A stretch of DNA of 64,000 nt from an uncultured Vicinamibacterales bacterium (GTDB taxonomy: Bacteria > Acidobacteriota > Vicinamibacteria > Vicinamibacterales > UBA8438): assembly GCA_958295905.1 (NCBI GenBank), contig OY282382.1, forward strand, positions 5,452,910-5,516,909. Reading direction: 5' to 3'. Below are positions 45,785-54,473 of this stretch, one piece after another. Numbering within the stretch: position 1 is the first letter of the stretch; each line of letters begins with the position of its first letter. The notes beneath the pieces were generated by a model. The model had not been told where the DNA came from, did no database searches, and saw nothing but the letters and a program-made list of their open reading frames with translations. A program made the position numbers and the translations under genes.

Positions 45785-47161
45785 TCAGGATCCGCGCAGT
45801 CCCCCGGGCCGGATCAGAAAGTAGATGGGGATACCCGCCGCGATGAGCGCGGCGCCGGCCAGCGAGGGCCCCGGATTTCGCCAGATCGCATTGATGACGA
45901 GGGCGGCGCTGGTGAGGACGAAAACGAAGGGGGCCGCCGGATAACCCCAGGCGCGGAACGGGCGGCGCGCGTCCGGCGCCCGGTAGCGCAGCACGAAGAG
46001 CGCGGCCACCGCCACCCCGGCGAAGAGCACGACCGCGAAGGCGGTGTAGTCGACGAGTTGCCGGAACGTGCCGGTGAGCACGAGCAGACCCGCCCACGCG
46101 CTCTGCGCGGCGATCGCCGCCGCCGGCGTGCGGAATCGGGGATGCACGGCGGCGGCGGCGGAGAAGAACTGCCGATCGCGGGCCATCGCGTAGTAGACCC
46201 GCGGCCCCGCGAACACCATCGCGCTGAGGCTCGCCGCGATCATCACCGCCGAGGCGGCGGCGACCGGGGCCGCCGCACCCGGTCCGAACAGGCGTTCGGC
46301 TACGCCGTCCGCCATGTTGCCGCCCGCCATGTTGCCGCCCGCCGCCGCGAACTCGGTGACCGGCAGGGCATAGACGTACAACAGATTCAGGAGCACGTAG
46401 ATCACCACGACACAAGCCGTCCCCAGCCCCAGGGCCAGCGGCACGTTGCGGCCCGGGTCGCGAATCTCCTCCGCCAGGTACGACGCGGCGTTCCAGCCCG
46501 AGTAGGCGAACATGACCGGAAGCAGGGCCAGCAGCCAGCTTGCCCCCGACACCGCCCCGCCCGCCTCGGAGAAGTGCGCGCTCGATCCGTCGCCCAGGGT
46601 GAAACCGACCGCGACGAACGCCACGAGCAGCGCCACCTTCGTCGCCGCGAGCAGATTCTGCACGACGCGGCCGGGTCCCAGCCCGATCAGATGAACGGCC
46701 GTCAGGACACCGATGACGGCCAGGGCGACGACGGCCTGGGGGGAGACGCTGAGGGTGACGACGCCGAGCGGCACCACGGCCCAGGGCCGCGTGTCGCCGG
46801 CCGCGGGCAGCAGGCGGCCGAGGTAGGCGGCGAAGCCAACCGCGCCGACGGCGATGGCGCCGCTGAAGCCGGCCACGAACGAGGTCCAGCCGGTGAGAAA
46901 GGCCGGCAGCGGACCGAACGCCTCGCGCAGATAGACGTACTCGCCGCCGGCCCGCGGGCGCAACGCCGCGAGCTCGGCGTAGGCCATGGCGCCGGCGAAC
47001 GCCAGGGCGCCGCCGGCCGCCCACGCCCCGATCATCCACCACGGGTGCGGCGTCAACTGCGAAACGACGGCGGGGAGGAGGAAAATGCCGCTGCCGATCA
47101 CGTTGGATGCGACAACGGCGGCGCCGTCGAGGGGGCCGAGACGGCGGTCGAGACCGGGCAT
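45785..47161 (-). CDS. APC-family amino acid permease
   Basis: The 458-residue protein has 12 predicted membrane helices and the family hallmark near the N-terminus (VVASNVIGSGIFLLPAVV, helix 1) plus RPRAGGEYVYLREAFG, AYSGWNAASYLAEEIRDPGRNVP and FSAAAAVHPRFRTPAAAI. This corresponds to the LAT/basic-amino-acid branch of the amino acid-polyamine-organocation superfamily. The substrate is unknown. A five-codon tandem GGNMAGGNMA occurs in a loop (46313-46342). It lies alone between hslV and a small lipoprotein gene, all on the minus strand. Confidence 0.9.
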   Translation of the reverse strand: MPGLDRRLGPLDGAAVVASNVIGSGIFLLPAVVSQLTPHPWWMIGAWAAGGALAFAGAMAYAELAALRPRAGGEYVYLREAFGPLPAFLTGWTSFVAGFSGAIAVGAVGFAAYLGRLLPAAGDTRPWAVVPLGVVTLSVSPQAVVALAVIGVLTAVHLIGLGPGRVVQNLLAATKVALLVAFVAVGFTLGDGSSAHFSEAGGAVSGASWLLALLPVMFAYSGWNAASYLAEEIRDPGRNVPLALGLGTACVVVIYVLLNLLYVYALPVTEFAAAGGNMAGGNMADGVAERLFGPGAAAPVAAASAVMIAASLSAMVFAGPRVYYAMARDRQFFSAAAAVHPRFRTPAAAIAAQSAWAGLLVLTGTFRQLVDYTAFAVVLFAGVAVAALFVLRYRAPDARRPFRAWGYPAAPFVFVLTSAALVINAIWRNPGPSLAGAALIAAGIPIYFLIRPGGLRGS

Positions 47162-47206
47162 GGCGGTGGATCGAGACGAGGTTCGACCCGCCCCGGGCCG
47201 CAGGCC

Positions 47207-47719
47207 CTATCGGGTCAGAAGCTGGCGGTCGACGGCGACCGAGTCCAGCAGGACCCACTGGTCACCGCGGTGCTTGACGAACAGCTCCATCGTGACGTCG
47301 ACGAAGTCACGATGCGCGAGCATCTCGGCGCGCGACTGCTCTCCCGTGTAGCCGCGACTCGACTCGAGCCGCAGGACCTCGGTCGTCCGTCCCGCCTCGA
47401 GACCGTCCGTGCCGACGGCGCGCACGAACGCGTTGCCCCACTCCTCCGTCTCGTTCCGCCGCTTGAACACCGCGTTGAGCTGCAGGTACTGGACGGTGCC
47501 GGAGGTCACGTTCTCCAGGCGGAACGAAACGGTGGGCACGAGCTTGTTCCGTCCCAGATTGTCGAGGCCGGCGTCGAACCAGCCGCTGGACACCTGGGTG
47601 ACCTGCAAGGCGGCCGGCACGTCGATCGAGGGGCTGCACCCGATCGACAGCGCCAGCACGATGAGCGCTGCGAACCCCGGCCGGCGCCACCGGGGGCGAC
47701 TCCCCGCCTCAGCCTGCAT
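47207..47719 (-). CDS. Small lipoprotein, DUF1425/YcfL-like
   Basis: The 170-residue protein has a leader ending LIVLALSIGCSPS, a plausible lipobox with Cys28. The body reads LVPTVSFRLENVTSGTVQYLQLNAVFKRRNETEEWG, resembling DUF1425 (YcfL) lipoproteins with an immunoglobulin-like fold. The C-terminus (HRDFVDVTMELFVKHRGDQWVLLDSVAVDRQ) describes a typical beta-rich end. The function is unknown. It lies 46 bp downstream of the anti-sigma gene on the same strand. Confidence 0.6.
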   Translation of the reverse strand: MQAEAGSRPRWRRPGFAALIVLALSIGCSPSIDVPAALQVTQVSSGWFDAGLDNLGRNKLVPTVSFRLENVTSGTVQYLQLNAVFKRRNETEEWGNAFVRAVGTDGLEAGRTTEVLRLESSRGYTGEQSRAEMLAHRDFVDVTMELFVKHRGDQWVLLDSVAVDRQLLTR

Positions 47720-47765
47720 GACCCGATTGTAGATCAACCGCCGGACGGGCTCCGGCCGGACGGTC

Positions 47766-48488
47766 TCAGGGGCGGGCGGAGATCCGGCGCATGTACTCCA
47801 GAATCTCTTGACGAGCCGCGGCATCATTCGTCTGGTCCTCCCGGAACATGCGTTCCATCTCGCTCATCTGGCGCTGTTCGCTCTCGCGAATCAACTCGCG
47901 AACCTGTTGCAACCACGCCTCTTCGTTCATCAGCAGATCCGGAAACGGCCCGACCCGGGAGCCGGAAATGGGGATGGGGTTCGCGGCGCCACCCGCGCCC
48001 AGGCCGACGGGGGTGCCGAGCACGGTCGGCGCGGGAGGCGGGTCCGCGGCCGGCCGTCCCATCGCGCCCGGATCGGACGGCGGCCGCCCCCCCTCGGCCT
48101 CGGCCGCCGCGCCGGTCTCACCGCCGCGCCAGCCGATTCGCAGAACCATTCCGTCGGCCCCCAACTCGATCTCGGGCCGCACGATCAGAGCCGCCGCCAC
48201 CGCCAGCACCGCCGCGGCGACCAGCGCCCACGCGGGACGCCAGCCCGCGCGGGCCGGGGACGGCCCCCCCGGATCCGCCACCAGGCGGAGTCCGGGATCC
48301 GCGCCGTGGGGCTCCCAAGTCTCGATCGTACGGCGGACGGCCGTCAGCGAGCCGATCTCATCGGCGCAGCGCGCGCAGGACCGAAGGTGGGCGTCCACCC
48401 GGCGCCGCGCATCGGCATCGGCATCGGACTCACCGTACAGATAGTCGACCAACGCTTCCTTGTCGATACAACTGCTGGTCTGGCTCAT
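47766..48488 (-). CDS. Zinc-finger anti-sigma factor
   Basis: The 240-residue protein has an N-terminal anti-sigma zinc finger (HLRSCARCADEIGSL: His-x3-Cys-x2-Cys, about 36-50), a single membrane segment (about 91-110, WALVAAAVLAVAAALIV) and a Gly/Pro-rich extracytoplasmic part with a helical end (ELIRESEQRQMSEMERMFREDQ). It should hold the sigma factor encoded upstream at the membrane until a signal arrives. The ATG overlaps the sigma stop (ATGA), so the two are made together. The C-terminal acidic helix resembles that of Spy-like sensors but is short. Confidence 0.85.
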   Translation of the reverse strand: MSQTSSCIDKEALVDYLYGESDADADARRRVDAHLRSCARCADEIGSLTAVRRTIETWEPHGADPGLRLVADPGGPSPARAGWRPAWALVAAAVLAVAAALIVRPEIELGADGMVLRIGWRGGETGAAAEAEGGRPPSDPGAMGRPAADPPPAPTVLGTPVGLGAGGAANPIPISGSRVGPFPDLLMNEEAWLQQVRELIRESEQRQMSEMERMFREDQTNDAAARQEILEYMRRISARP

Positions 48489-49174
48489 CGTTCTCGCGAC
48501 GCTCCGCTGCGATCCACGACCAACCGCGGGCGCGGACCGGCCGTCGGGGCGGCCCTGCGCCCGGCCAGATCGGCCGTGCCGTGCACACCATCCCGCTGCA
48601 ACTGCCGCCGCAGAACCGCGAGCCCCTGGTAGAGCCGGGTCTTGACGGTGCTCAACGGGCATCCCTGCAGATCCGCGATCTCCCGAAACGTCAATCCATG
48701 GTACTCCTTCAAAACGATGGTGATCCGCTGGTCGTCCGACAGGGCCGACATCGCCTGCGTGATCACCCGCCCCAGGTCCTGGCGCACGGCACGGTCTTCG
48801 GCGGTTTCCGGCGGCGCCTGGCCGGGAGAACAGGCCGGTTCGAACGCCTCGTCGAGCGGCGCCGGCTTGCCCGAGCGGCGCTCCCGGCGTATCCAGTCGC
48901 GACAGAGATTCAGGGCGATCCGGTACAGCCACGACGAGAACTTCGACTGGCCCTTGAACCCCTTGATGCTGCGAAACGCCCGGAGGAAGGTCTCCTGACA
49001 GACGTCGCGGGCGTCCTCCTCGCGGCCGATGACCCGGAACGCCAGCGCGAAGATCGACCGTTCCCACCGGACGATCAACTGGTTGAAGCTGTCCGCGTCG
49101 CCGGCGGTCGCCAGCGCGACCAGTTCCTCGTCGGTTCTCTGCATGCCCAGGGCGACCGCCCGCGTCGCGCTCAT
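48485..49174 (-). CDS. ECF RNA polymerase sigma factor
   Basis: The 229-residue sigma-70 family protein has region 2 (FNQLIVRWERSIFALAFRVI, DARDVCQETFLRAFRSIKGF) and region 4 (LSDDQRITIVLKEYHGLTFREIADLQGCPLSTVKTRLYQGL). No region 1.1 or 3 is present, as in extracytoplasmic-function factors. Starts at 49174 (MSATRAVALG) or 49144 (MQRTDEEL) are both possible. The Arg-rich C-terminal 35 residues extend beyond region 4. It is paired with the downstream membrane anti-sigma factor, so it probably responds to an envelope signal. Confidence 0.93.
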   Translation of the reverse strand: MSATRAVALGMQRTDEELVALATAGDADSFNQLIVRWERSIFALAFRVIGREEDARDVCQETFLRAFRSIKGFKGQSKFSSWLYRIALNLCRDWIRRERRSGKPAPLDEAFEPACSPGQAPPETAEDRAVRQDLGRVITQAMSALSDDQRITIVLKEYHGLTFREIADLQGCPLSTVKTRLYQGLAVLRRQLQRDGVHGTADLAGRRAAPTAGPRPRLVVDRSGASRER

Positions 49175-49347
49175 GATGCCGCACCCGTCATCACGTGTCC
49201 ATCCCGCTCCATGTCTCGGAGTTTTAGACGCCGGCCGGGCGGAAATGGTCTGCAACCGGCCGGCGCCGGCCCGCTCGAGGCCGACCCCGACGACCCGGTG
49301 AATCGAAGGACGCGCCGGTTACCCGAAGGCGGGGCGGATGACACGAG

Positions 49348-49460
49348 ACCGCCCGCGAAGCGGATTGCCGGGGGTCGGCCCTCGATGAGGCGGGCCGGTT
49401 TGGCGCGGCCCCGTCGATGCGATACCGCCCGCGAAGCAGATCGTCGGGGGTCAGGGGGCG
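49348..49460. repeat. Direct repeat of about 35 bp, 76-bp shift
   Basis: ACCGCCCGCGAAGC followed by GATTGCCGGGGGTC (from 49348) recurs from 49424 with a few changes. It lies in the gene-free region between the sigma gene and the family-1 element. Confidence 0.7.
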
Positions 49461-49468
49461 GCCGGGAG

Positions 49469-49631
49469 CATCCCACGCTGACTGCGCGTGACGGCTCGCC
49501 CCCGATTCGAGGGGTCGCCACCGTCTTGCCGATCGGCCGGCGCCGCGTGAGACCCACGATTCCGCACGTCCGGAGCCCCGACAGGACCCGCCACGATTCC
49601 GCCTGCGCAGGCGGTGGCGGAGCGTGGGATG
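49469..49631 (+). repeat. TIR-ended repeat element, family 1, copy 2
   Basis: It has the left end CATCCCACGCT (49469-49479), right end AGCGTGGGATG (49621-49631) and total 163 bp. The interior matches copies 1 and 3. The remaining sequence up to the ABC-F start at 49756 contains nothing else apart from a probable promoter region. Confidence 0.85.
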
Positions 49632-49755
49632 GTCCTGGGGGGCGGCAACGCCGTGTCGCCGGCGTCCGCCGGTGCGGTATCATTTTCCGGGCTTTGCGCA
49701 GGCCGCAGGCCCGGAACGTCCAACCAATCCATCTCCCGACCCACGATAGAGTTCG

Positions 49756-51747
49756 ATGCTCCAATTGTCGTCGCTGACCAAGGGGTTCGGCGGCCGGGTC
49801 TTGTTCGACCGGGTCACCTGGCAGATCTCGGCCGGCGACCGGGTCGGCCTGTGCGGCCCGAACGGTTCCGGCAAGACCACGCTGCTGCGGATGCTGGCCG
49901 GCTTCGACGAGGCCGACAGCGGCACGATGGCGAAGCGCACCGGGCTGACCGTCGGCTACCTCCCGCAGGACGGCCTCAGCCACACGGGACGCTCCCTCAT
50001 CGACGAGGTCAACACGGCGTTCCAGCCGCTGCTCGACATCCAGCGCGCCATGCAGGACCTCGAGCACCGCCTCGCCGACCCCCGGTACTCCCGCGGGGAC
50101 CACGACGCCATCCTGGAACGGTACAGCGAGCTGCAGCATCGGTTCCGCGACGAGGACGGCTACGCCATCGATCTGAAGGTCGCCGGCGTCCTGAACGGAC
50201 TCGGTTTCGCCCCGGCCGACTTCGAGAAGCCCACCGACACGTTCTCCGGCGGCTGGCAGATGCGCATCGCCCTCGCCAAGCTGATCCTCCGCCGGCCGCA
50301 CGTGCTGCTGCTCGACGAGCCCACGAACCATCTCGACCTCGAGGCCCGCAACTGGCTCGAGGACTATCTCGCGGACTATCCGCACGCCCTCGTGCTCGTG
50401 TCCCACGACCGCTACTTCCTCGACCGGGTGGTGACCCGGATCGTCGAGATCGACCGGCGCACGCTGACGCCGTACGTCGGGACCTACTCGGAGTACCTGG
50501 TGGAAAGGGATGCGCGGATCGCGGCGCTGCGCGGGCAGAAGAAGCGGCAGGACGAGGAGATCGCCCGCATCCAGCACTTCATCGACAAGTTCCGGTACAA
50601 GGCGACCAAGGCCGCGCAGGTCCAGAGCCGGGTGAAGATGCTCGAGAAGATGACCCCCATCGACGTGCCGCCCGAACGCAAGCGGGTGCGCTTCTCGTTC
50701 CCCGCCTGCCGGAAGGGCGGGCGCGTCGCGCTCGAGCTGCAAGGGGTCCGGAAGGCCTACGGATCGACGGTGGTCCTCGACGACGTGGACGCGCACGTGG
50801 TGCGCGGCGACCGGATCGCCATCGTCGGCCCCAACGGCGCCGGCAAGTCCACGTTGATGCGCATGCTGTCCGGCGCCGAGCGTCCGGACCGGGGAACGCG
50901 GGTCGAGGGCCACAACCTCGTGTCGCAGTACTTCGCGCAGGACGAGGCCAACCGGCTCGACCCGAACCTGACCGTCTACGACACCCTCGGCGCGGCGTCG
51001 TCGGTCGAGATGCTCCCGGCCATCCGCAACATCCTCGGCGGATTCCTGTTCTCGGGGGACGACGTGACCAAGCCGGCGGGGGTGCTGTCGGGCGGCGAAC
51101 GCACCCGGCTGGCGGTGGCGCGGATGCTCCTGCGCCCCGCCAACACCCTGCTGCTCGACGAGCCGACGAACCACCTCGACATCGACTCCACCAACGTCCT
51201 CCTCGATGCGCTGGCCGACTTCGACGGCACCCTCGTCTTCGTCTCCCACGACCGCTACTTCGTGGACAAGCTCGCCACGACCGTCATCGAGGTCGGCGAC
51301 GGCGCCGCCGTCCGCTATCCGGGCACCTACGAGGAGTTTCGCTGGAGCCGGACCCACCGCGGGCAGGCCCCGCCCGACGGGGCGCCGCGCCCGGCCGCGG
51401 CGTCCCCGGGCGGCCCCGGCCGCGCGCCCGCCGGGAAGCGCGGGGCGCCGGCGGCGGGCCGGCGGGACCGGGACGTGCGCCGGCGGCGAACCCAGGACGA
51501 GCGCCGCCTCCAACGCGCGCAGGCGGCCCGGGAGAAGCGCATCGGCGAGATCGAGCGGCGGATAGCCGAACGCGAAGGCAAGATCAAGGAGATCGAGGCG
51601 GCCATGGCGTCGCCCGGCTTCTACGAAGACCGCGACGCCGCCAAGCCGGTGGTCGACCGGCACCAGACCCTGATGTGGGAGGTCGGCGACCTCATGGGCC
51701 AGTGGGAAGCGCTCCAGCGGGTCGACGGCGGGTCGGGCCCGGCCTGA
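49756..51747 (+). CDS. ABC-F family ribosome-associated ATPase
   Basis: The 663-residue protein has two ATPase cassettes. The first has GPNGSGKTTLL (about 34-44) and TFSGGWQMRIALAKL with LLLDEPTNHLDLEARNWLEDYL. The second has VGPNGAGKSTLMRML (about 356) and VLSGGERTRLAVARML with LLLDEPTNHLDIDSTNVLL. A charged linker of about 80 residues joins them, and a basic coiled-coil tail (RRRRTQDERRLQRAQAAREKR) ends the protein, similar to Uup. Such proteins act on the ribosome in translation or antibiotic protection. No membrane segment exists. It is the only plus-strand gene in this otherwise minus-strand stretch, and it is flanked by two repeat elements. Confidence 0.92.
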   Translation: MLQLSSLTKGFGGRVLFDRVTWQISAGDRVGLCGPNGSGKTTLLRMLAGFDEADSGTMAKRTGLTVGYLPQDGLSHTGRSLIDEVNTAFQPLLDIQRAMQDLEHRLADPRYSRGDHDAILERYSELQHRFRDEDGYAIDLKVAGVLNGLGFAPADFEKPTDTFSGGWQMRIALAKLILRRPHVLLLDEPTNHLDLEARNWLEDYLADYPHALVLVSHDRYFLDRVVTRIVEIDRRTLTPYVGTYSEYLVERDARIAALRGQKKRQDEEIARIQHFIDKFRYKATKAAQVQSRVKMLEKMTPIDVPPERKRVRFSFPACRKGGRVALELQGVRKAYGSTVVLDDVDAHVVRGDRIAIVGPNGAGKSTLMRMLSGAERPDRGTRVEGHNLVSQYFAQDEANRLDPNLTVYDTLGAASSVEMLPAIRNILGGFLFSGDDVTKPAGVLSGGERTRLAVARMLLRPANTLLLDEPTNHLDIDSTNVLLDALADFDGTLVFVSHDRYFVDKLATTVIEVGDGAAVRYPGTYEEFRWSRTHRGQAPPDGAPRPAAASPGGPGRAPAGKRGAPAAGRRDRDVRRRRTQDERRLQRAQAAREKRIGEIERRIAEREGKIKEIEAAMASPGFYEDRDAAKPVVDRHQTLMWEVGDLMGQWEALQRVDGGSGPA

Positions 51748-51905
51748 CAGCCCGTGGCAGAAGTTGCGCCGCCGCCGGCCGGTGCCGTATTCGGCCCGAG
51801 AACGTGCCGCGCAGCGGTCGAAGTGCCGAAATCTGGACCGATCCGAGCCGTTCCCGCACCACCGCCGGCCAGTTCCGGCACGCTGCGAAGTTTTGCCACG
51901 GGCTG
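51748..51905. repeat. MITE-like element with CAGCCCGTGGCA ends
   Basis: CAGCCCGTGGCA (51748-51759) and TGCCACGGGCTG (51894-51905) are perfect terminal inverted repeats. Similarity extends about ten bases further inward with mismatches (AGAAGTTGCGC against AAAACTTCGC). Total 158 bp, no coding content. It begins at the base right after the ABC-F stop codon. Further single ends occur at 36616 and 58763. The rest of the gap to 52023 holds nothing recognisable. Confidence 0.7.
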
Positions 51906-52023
51906 CTGACGATTGGCCGGCGACGACGGCCGCCCGTCCCGGCCGCCTCACGGGAGGAGCGGCGGCCCGCCTGTCGATCCGCGGCCGCGGCGGTGCGCGC
52001 GAAGGCGCATGCCATCGAGGCGG

Positions 52024-52959
52024 CTACGCCTTCGGGTGGGTCTTCTTGTAGACCGCCATGAGCTGCTCCGCGCTCACGTGGGTGTAGCGTTGGGTGGTGC
52101 TGATGCGCGCGTGGCCGAGCATCTCCTGGATCGCGCGCAGATCGGCGCCCCGCTCCAGGAGATGGGTGGCGAACGAATGCCGCAGGGCATGCGGGCTGAT
52201 GCCGTAGCGCGTGCTCGCCGCCGCCGCGTAGCGCCGCACCAGACGGTCCACGCTGCGGACCGACAGACGCCCCCCCTGGTAGTTCACGAACAGCGGCTCG
52301 GCCGCCGCGCGCCCGCGGCCTCGGGGCGGCGGCGGTGCGTTGCCCCGGCGCACGAGGGTCCCGCGGTCCGCGAGATAGGCGCGCAGGGCGGCGGCGGTGG
52401 CGCGATTGAACGGGACGATGCGTTCCTTGCCGCCCTTGCCCAGCACCCGCACGAGCCGGCGGCTCAGGTCGATGTCTTCGAGACCCAGCCCCACCAGCTC
52501 GCTGAGACGGAGCCCCGAGGCGTAGAAGAGCTCGAGGATGGCGCGATCCCGGCGTCCCAGCGGGACCGTACCGTCGGGCGCCTCGAGCATCCGCTCCATT
52601 TCCTGCTCGTCGAGGCGCGCCGGCAGCTTCCGGTCCTGCTTCGGCGTGGCCATCAACGCACCGGGGTCGCGTTCGATGAGCGCCTCGCGCCGCAGGTAAC
52701 GGCCGAACGAGCGGATCGCCGCCAACCGCCGGGCGGACGACGAACGCGCCTGCCCGCGATCGTACTGGTCGCGCATGAAGGCGCGCACCGCCGCGTAGTC
52801 GACGTCGGTGGGGGCGATTCGATCCGCGGAACGGTCGAAATGCCGTTCCAGGAACCCGAGGTACTGGTTCAGGTCGCTCTCATACGCGCGGACGGTGCGC
52901 GCGGACAGATTGCGATTGAACCGGAGATGGTCCAGAAACCGGCGGAGGTGCGTCCTCAT
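52024..52959 (-). CDS. xerC: Tyrosine recombinase XerC
   Basis: The 311-residue protein has the SAM-like DNA-binding N-terminal domain (about 1-95) and the catalytic core with the full set Arg151, Lys175, His257, Arg260, His283 and nucleophile Tyr292 (GLRLSELV, GKGGKER, HALRHSFATHLL, GHARISTTQRYTH). With a partner it resolves chromosome dimers at dif. It has a charged insertion (about 205-222). Gene order next to trmFO and topA is the conserved one. The start overlaps the end of trmFO by 80 bp. Confidence 0.93.
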   Translation of the reverse strand: MRTHLRRFLDHLRFNRNLSARTVRAYESDLNQYLGFLERHFDRSADRIAPTDVDYAAVRAFMRDQYDRGQARSSSARRLAAIRSFGRYLRREALIERDPGALMATPKQDRKLPARLDEQEMERMLEAPDGTVPLGRRDRAILELFYASGLRLSELVGLGLEDIDLSRRLVRVLGKGGKERIVPFNRATAAALRAYLADRGTLVRRGNAPPPPRGRGRAAAEPLFVNYQGGRLSVRSVDRLVRRYAAAASTRYGISPHALRHSFATHLLERGADLRAIQEMLGHARISTTQRYTHVSAEQLMAVYKKTHPKA

Positions 52960-54358
52960 GCGGGTGATCCGGGGCCTCTCTCGCAGCCTGCCATTCCGCG
53001 ATCTGTCCGAGCGCGCGATTGGCCGCCGCGCGCCGGCGGTCGCGGCGCCGCCGGGGAACGTCGCCGGTCATCGGAATCAGCCCGAAAGCGATGTTGGACG
53101 GCTGGTAGTCGGCCGCGTCGGCGTGCGACACATAGTGACCCAGCGCACCGATGGCGGTCGTTCTCGGAAGCGCTTCGGGGACCCGCCCCCGGGCGAGCGC
53201 CGCCGCGTTGAGCCCGGCGATCAGCCCGCTCGCGGCGGACTCCACGTACCCCTCGACCCCGGAAATCTGACCGGCGAAGAAGAGGGACGGCCGATGCCGC
53301 GACTGCCACGTCGGCAACAGGGCGGCCGGTCCGTTGATGTAGGTATTGCGGTGGATCATGCCGAACCGGACGAACTCCGCCTGCTCGAGACCGGGAATCA
53401 TGCGGAGGATCCGCGCCTGCCCGCCCCATTTGATCCGGGTCTGAAACCCCACCAGGCTGTAGTGATCGCCGGCCAGGGTGTCCTGCCGCAACTGCACCAC
53501 CGCGAACGGCCGGCGCCCGGTCCGCGGGTCGGTGAGCCCCACCGGCTTCATGGGGCCGAACCGCAGGGTGTCCTCGCCGCGGCGCGCCATCACCTCGATC
53601 GGCAGGCATCCCTCGAAGAACCGTCCCTGGTCGATGGCGTGCAGGGCCGCGGGCTCGGCCGCGCACAGGGCCCGGTAGAAGTCCCGGTACTCCGCCTCCG
53701 TCATCGGACAGTTCAGATAGTCGCCCTGTCCATCGTCGCCGCCGCAGGCCGCGCCGCCGCAGGCCGCGCCGCCGCCGGGCCGCGCCTCGATCGCCGGGGA
53801 GTCCCGCCCCCAGCGCGACGCCCTGAACACGATGGTCCGATCGATGGACTCGGCCAGTACTATCGGACTGATCGCATCGTAGAAGTAGAGATGGTCCTGC
53901 CCCACCAGCGCGGCGACGGCGGCGGACAGGTCCGGCGACGTCAACGGCCCCGTCGCCACGATGACCGGTTCACGCAGGTCGCCGGAGCGTGACAGGTCTC
54001 GAACTTCCTCCCGCCGGATCGTCACCAGCGGCGCCTGATCGAGGGCCGCGGTCACGCCCTGCGCGAACCGCAACCGGTCCACGGCGAGGGCGCCCCCCGC
54101 GGGCACCCGGGTCTCGTCGGCCACCCGCATCACCAGCGACCCGAGCCGCCGCATTTCTTCCTTGAGCAGCCCCACCGCGTTCTCGATCTGGTTGGCCCGA
54201 AACGAGTTGCTGCAGACGAGCTCGGCCAGCCGGTCGGTTTGGTGGACCGGGGTCGGCCGCACCGGCCGCATCTCGTACAGGGTGACCGCGACGCCCTGCC
54301 GCGACGCCTGCCACGCCGCCTCGCTGCCTGCGAGCCCACCGCCGATGATGTGGATCAC
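52880..54358 (-). CDS. trmFO: Folate-dependent tRNA (uracil-54-C5)-methyltransferase
   Basis: The 492-residue flavoprotein starts at a GTG seven bases after GGAG and reads VIHIIGGGLAGSEAAWQASRQG (FAD-binding). It then has LAELVCSNSFRANQIENAVGLLKEEMRRL with the conserved Cys, DAISPIVLAESIDRTIVF, CPMTEAEYRDFY and FFEGCLPIEVMARRGEDTLRFGPMKPVGL. It makes ribothymidine in the T-loop of tRNA using methylenetetrahydrofolate. The loop near 200 has a tandem GGAACGGAACGG. The last 50 residues (from REAPDHPHEDAPPP) go beyond the family and overlap the xerC start, so they may be a read-through into that gene. Confidence 0.93.
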   Translation of the reverse strand: MIHIIGGGLAGSEAAWQASRQGVAVTLYEMRPVRPTPVHQTDRLAELVCSNSFRANQIENAVGLLKEEMRRLGSLVMRVADETRVPAGGALAVDRLRFAQGVTAALDQAPLVTIRREEVRDLSRSGDLREPVIVATGPLTSPDLSAAVAALVGQDHLYFYDAISPIVLAESIDRTIVFRASRWGRDSPAIEARPGGGAACGGAACGGDDGQGDYLNCPMTEAEYRDFYRALCAAEPAALHAIDQGRFFEGCLPIEVMARRGEDTLRFGPMKPVGLTDPRTGRRPFAVVQLRQDTLAGDHYSLVGFQTRIKWGGQARILRMIPGLEQAEFVRFGMIHRNTYINGPAALLPTWQSRHRPSLFFAGQISGVEGYVESAASGLIAGLNAAALARGRVPEALPRTTAIGALGHYVSHADAADYQPSNIAFGLIPMTGDVPRRRRDRRRAAANRALGQIAEWQAAREAPDHPHEDAPPPVSGPSPVQSQSVRAHRPRV

Positions 54359-54381
54359 ACGTGACTCCAACCCCGAGGGGC

Positions 54382-54473
54382 TCCGGCGCCAGCCCGGCCG
54401 GCGCGCCCCACGCGATGAAGGGCATCCGGATCCCTGCCCGGGGCCCTGAGCGGGGATCCGGCGCCAGCCTAGG
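54382..54473. repeat. Direct repeat of 17 bp, 75-bp shift, between trmFO and topA
   Basis: The motif GGG(C/A)TCCGGCGCCAGCC occurs near 54379 and again near 54454, the second ending at the topA stop region. Confidence 0.6.
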
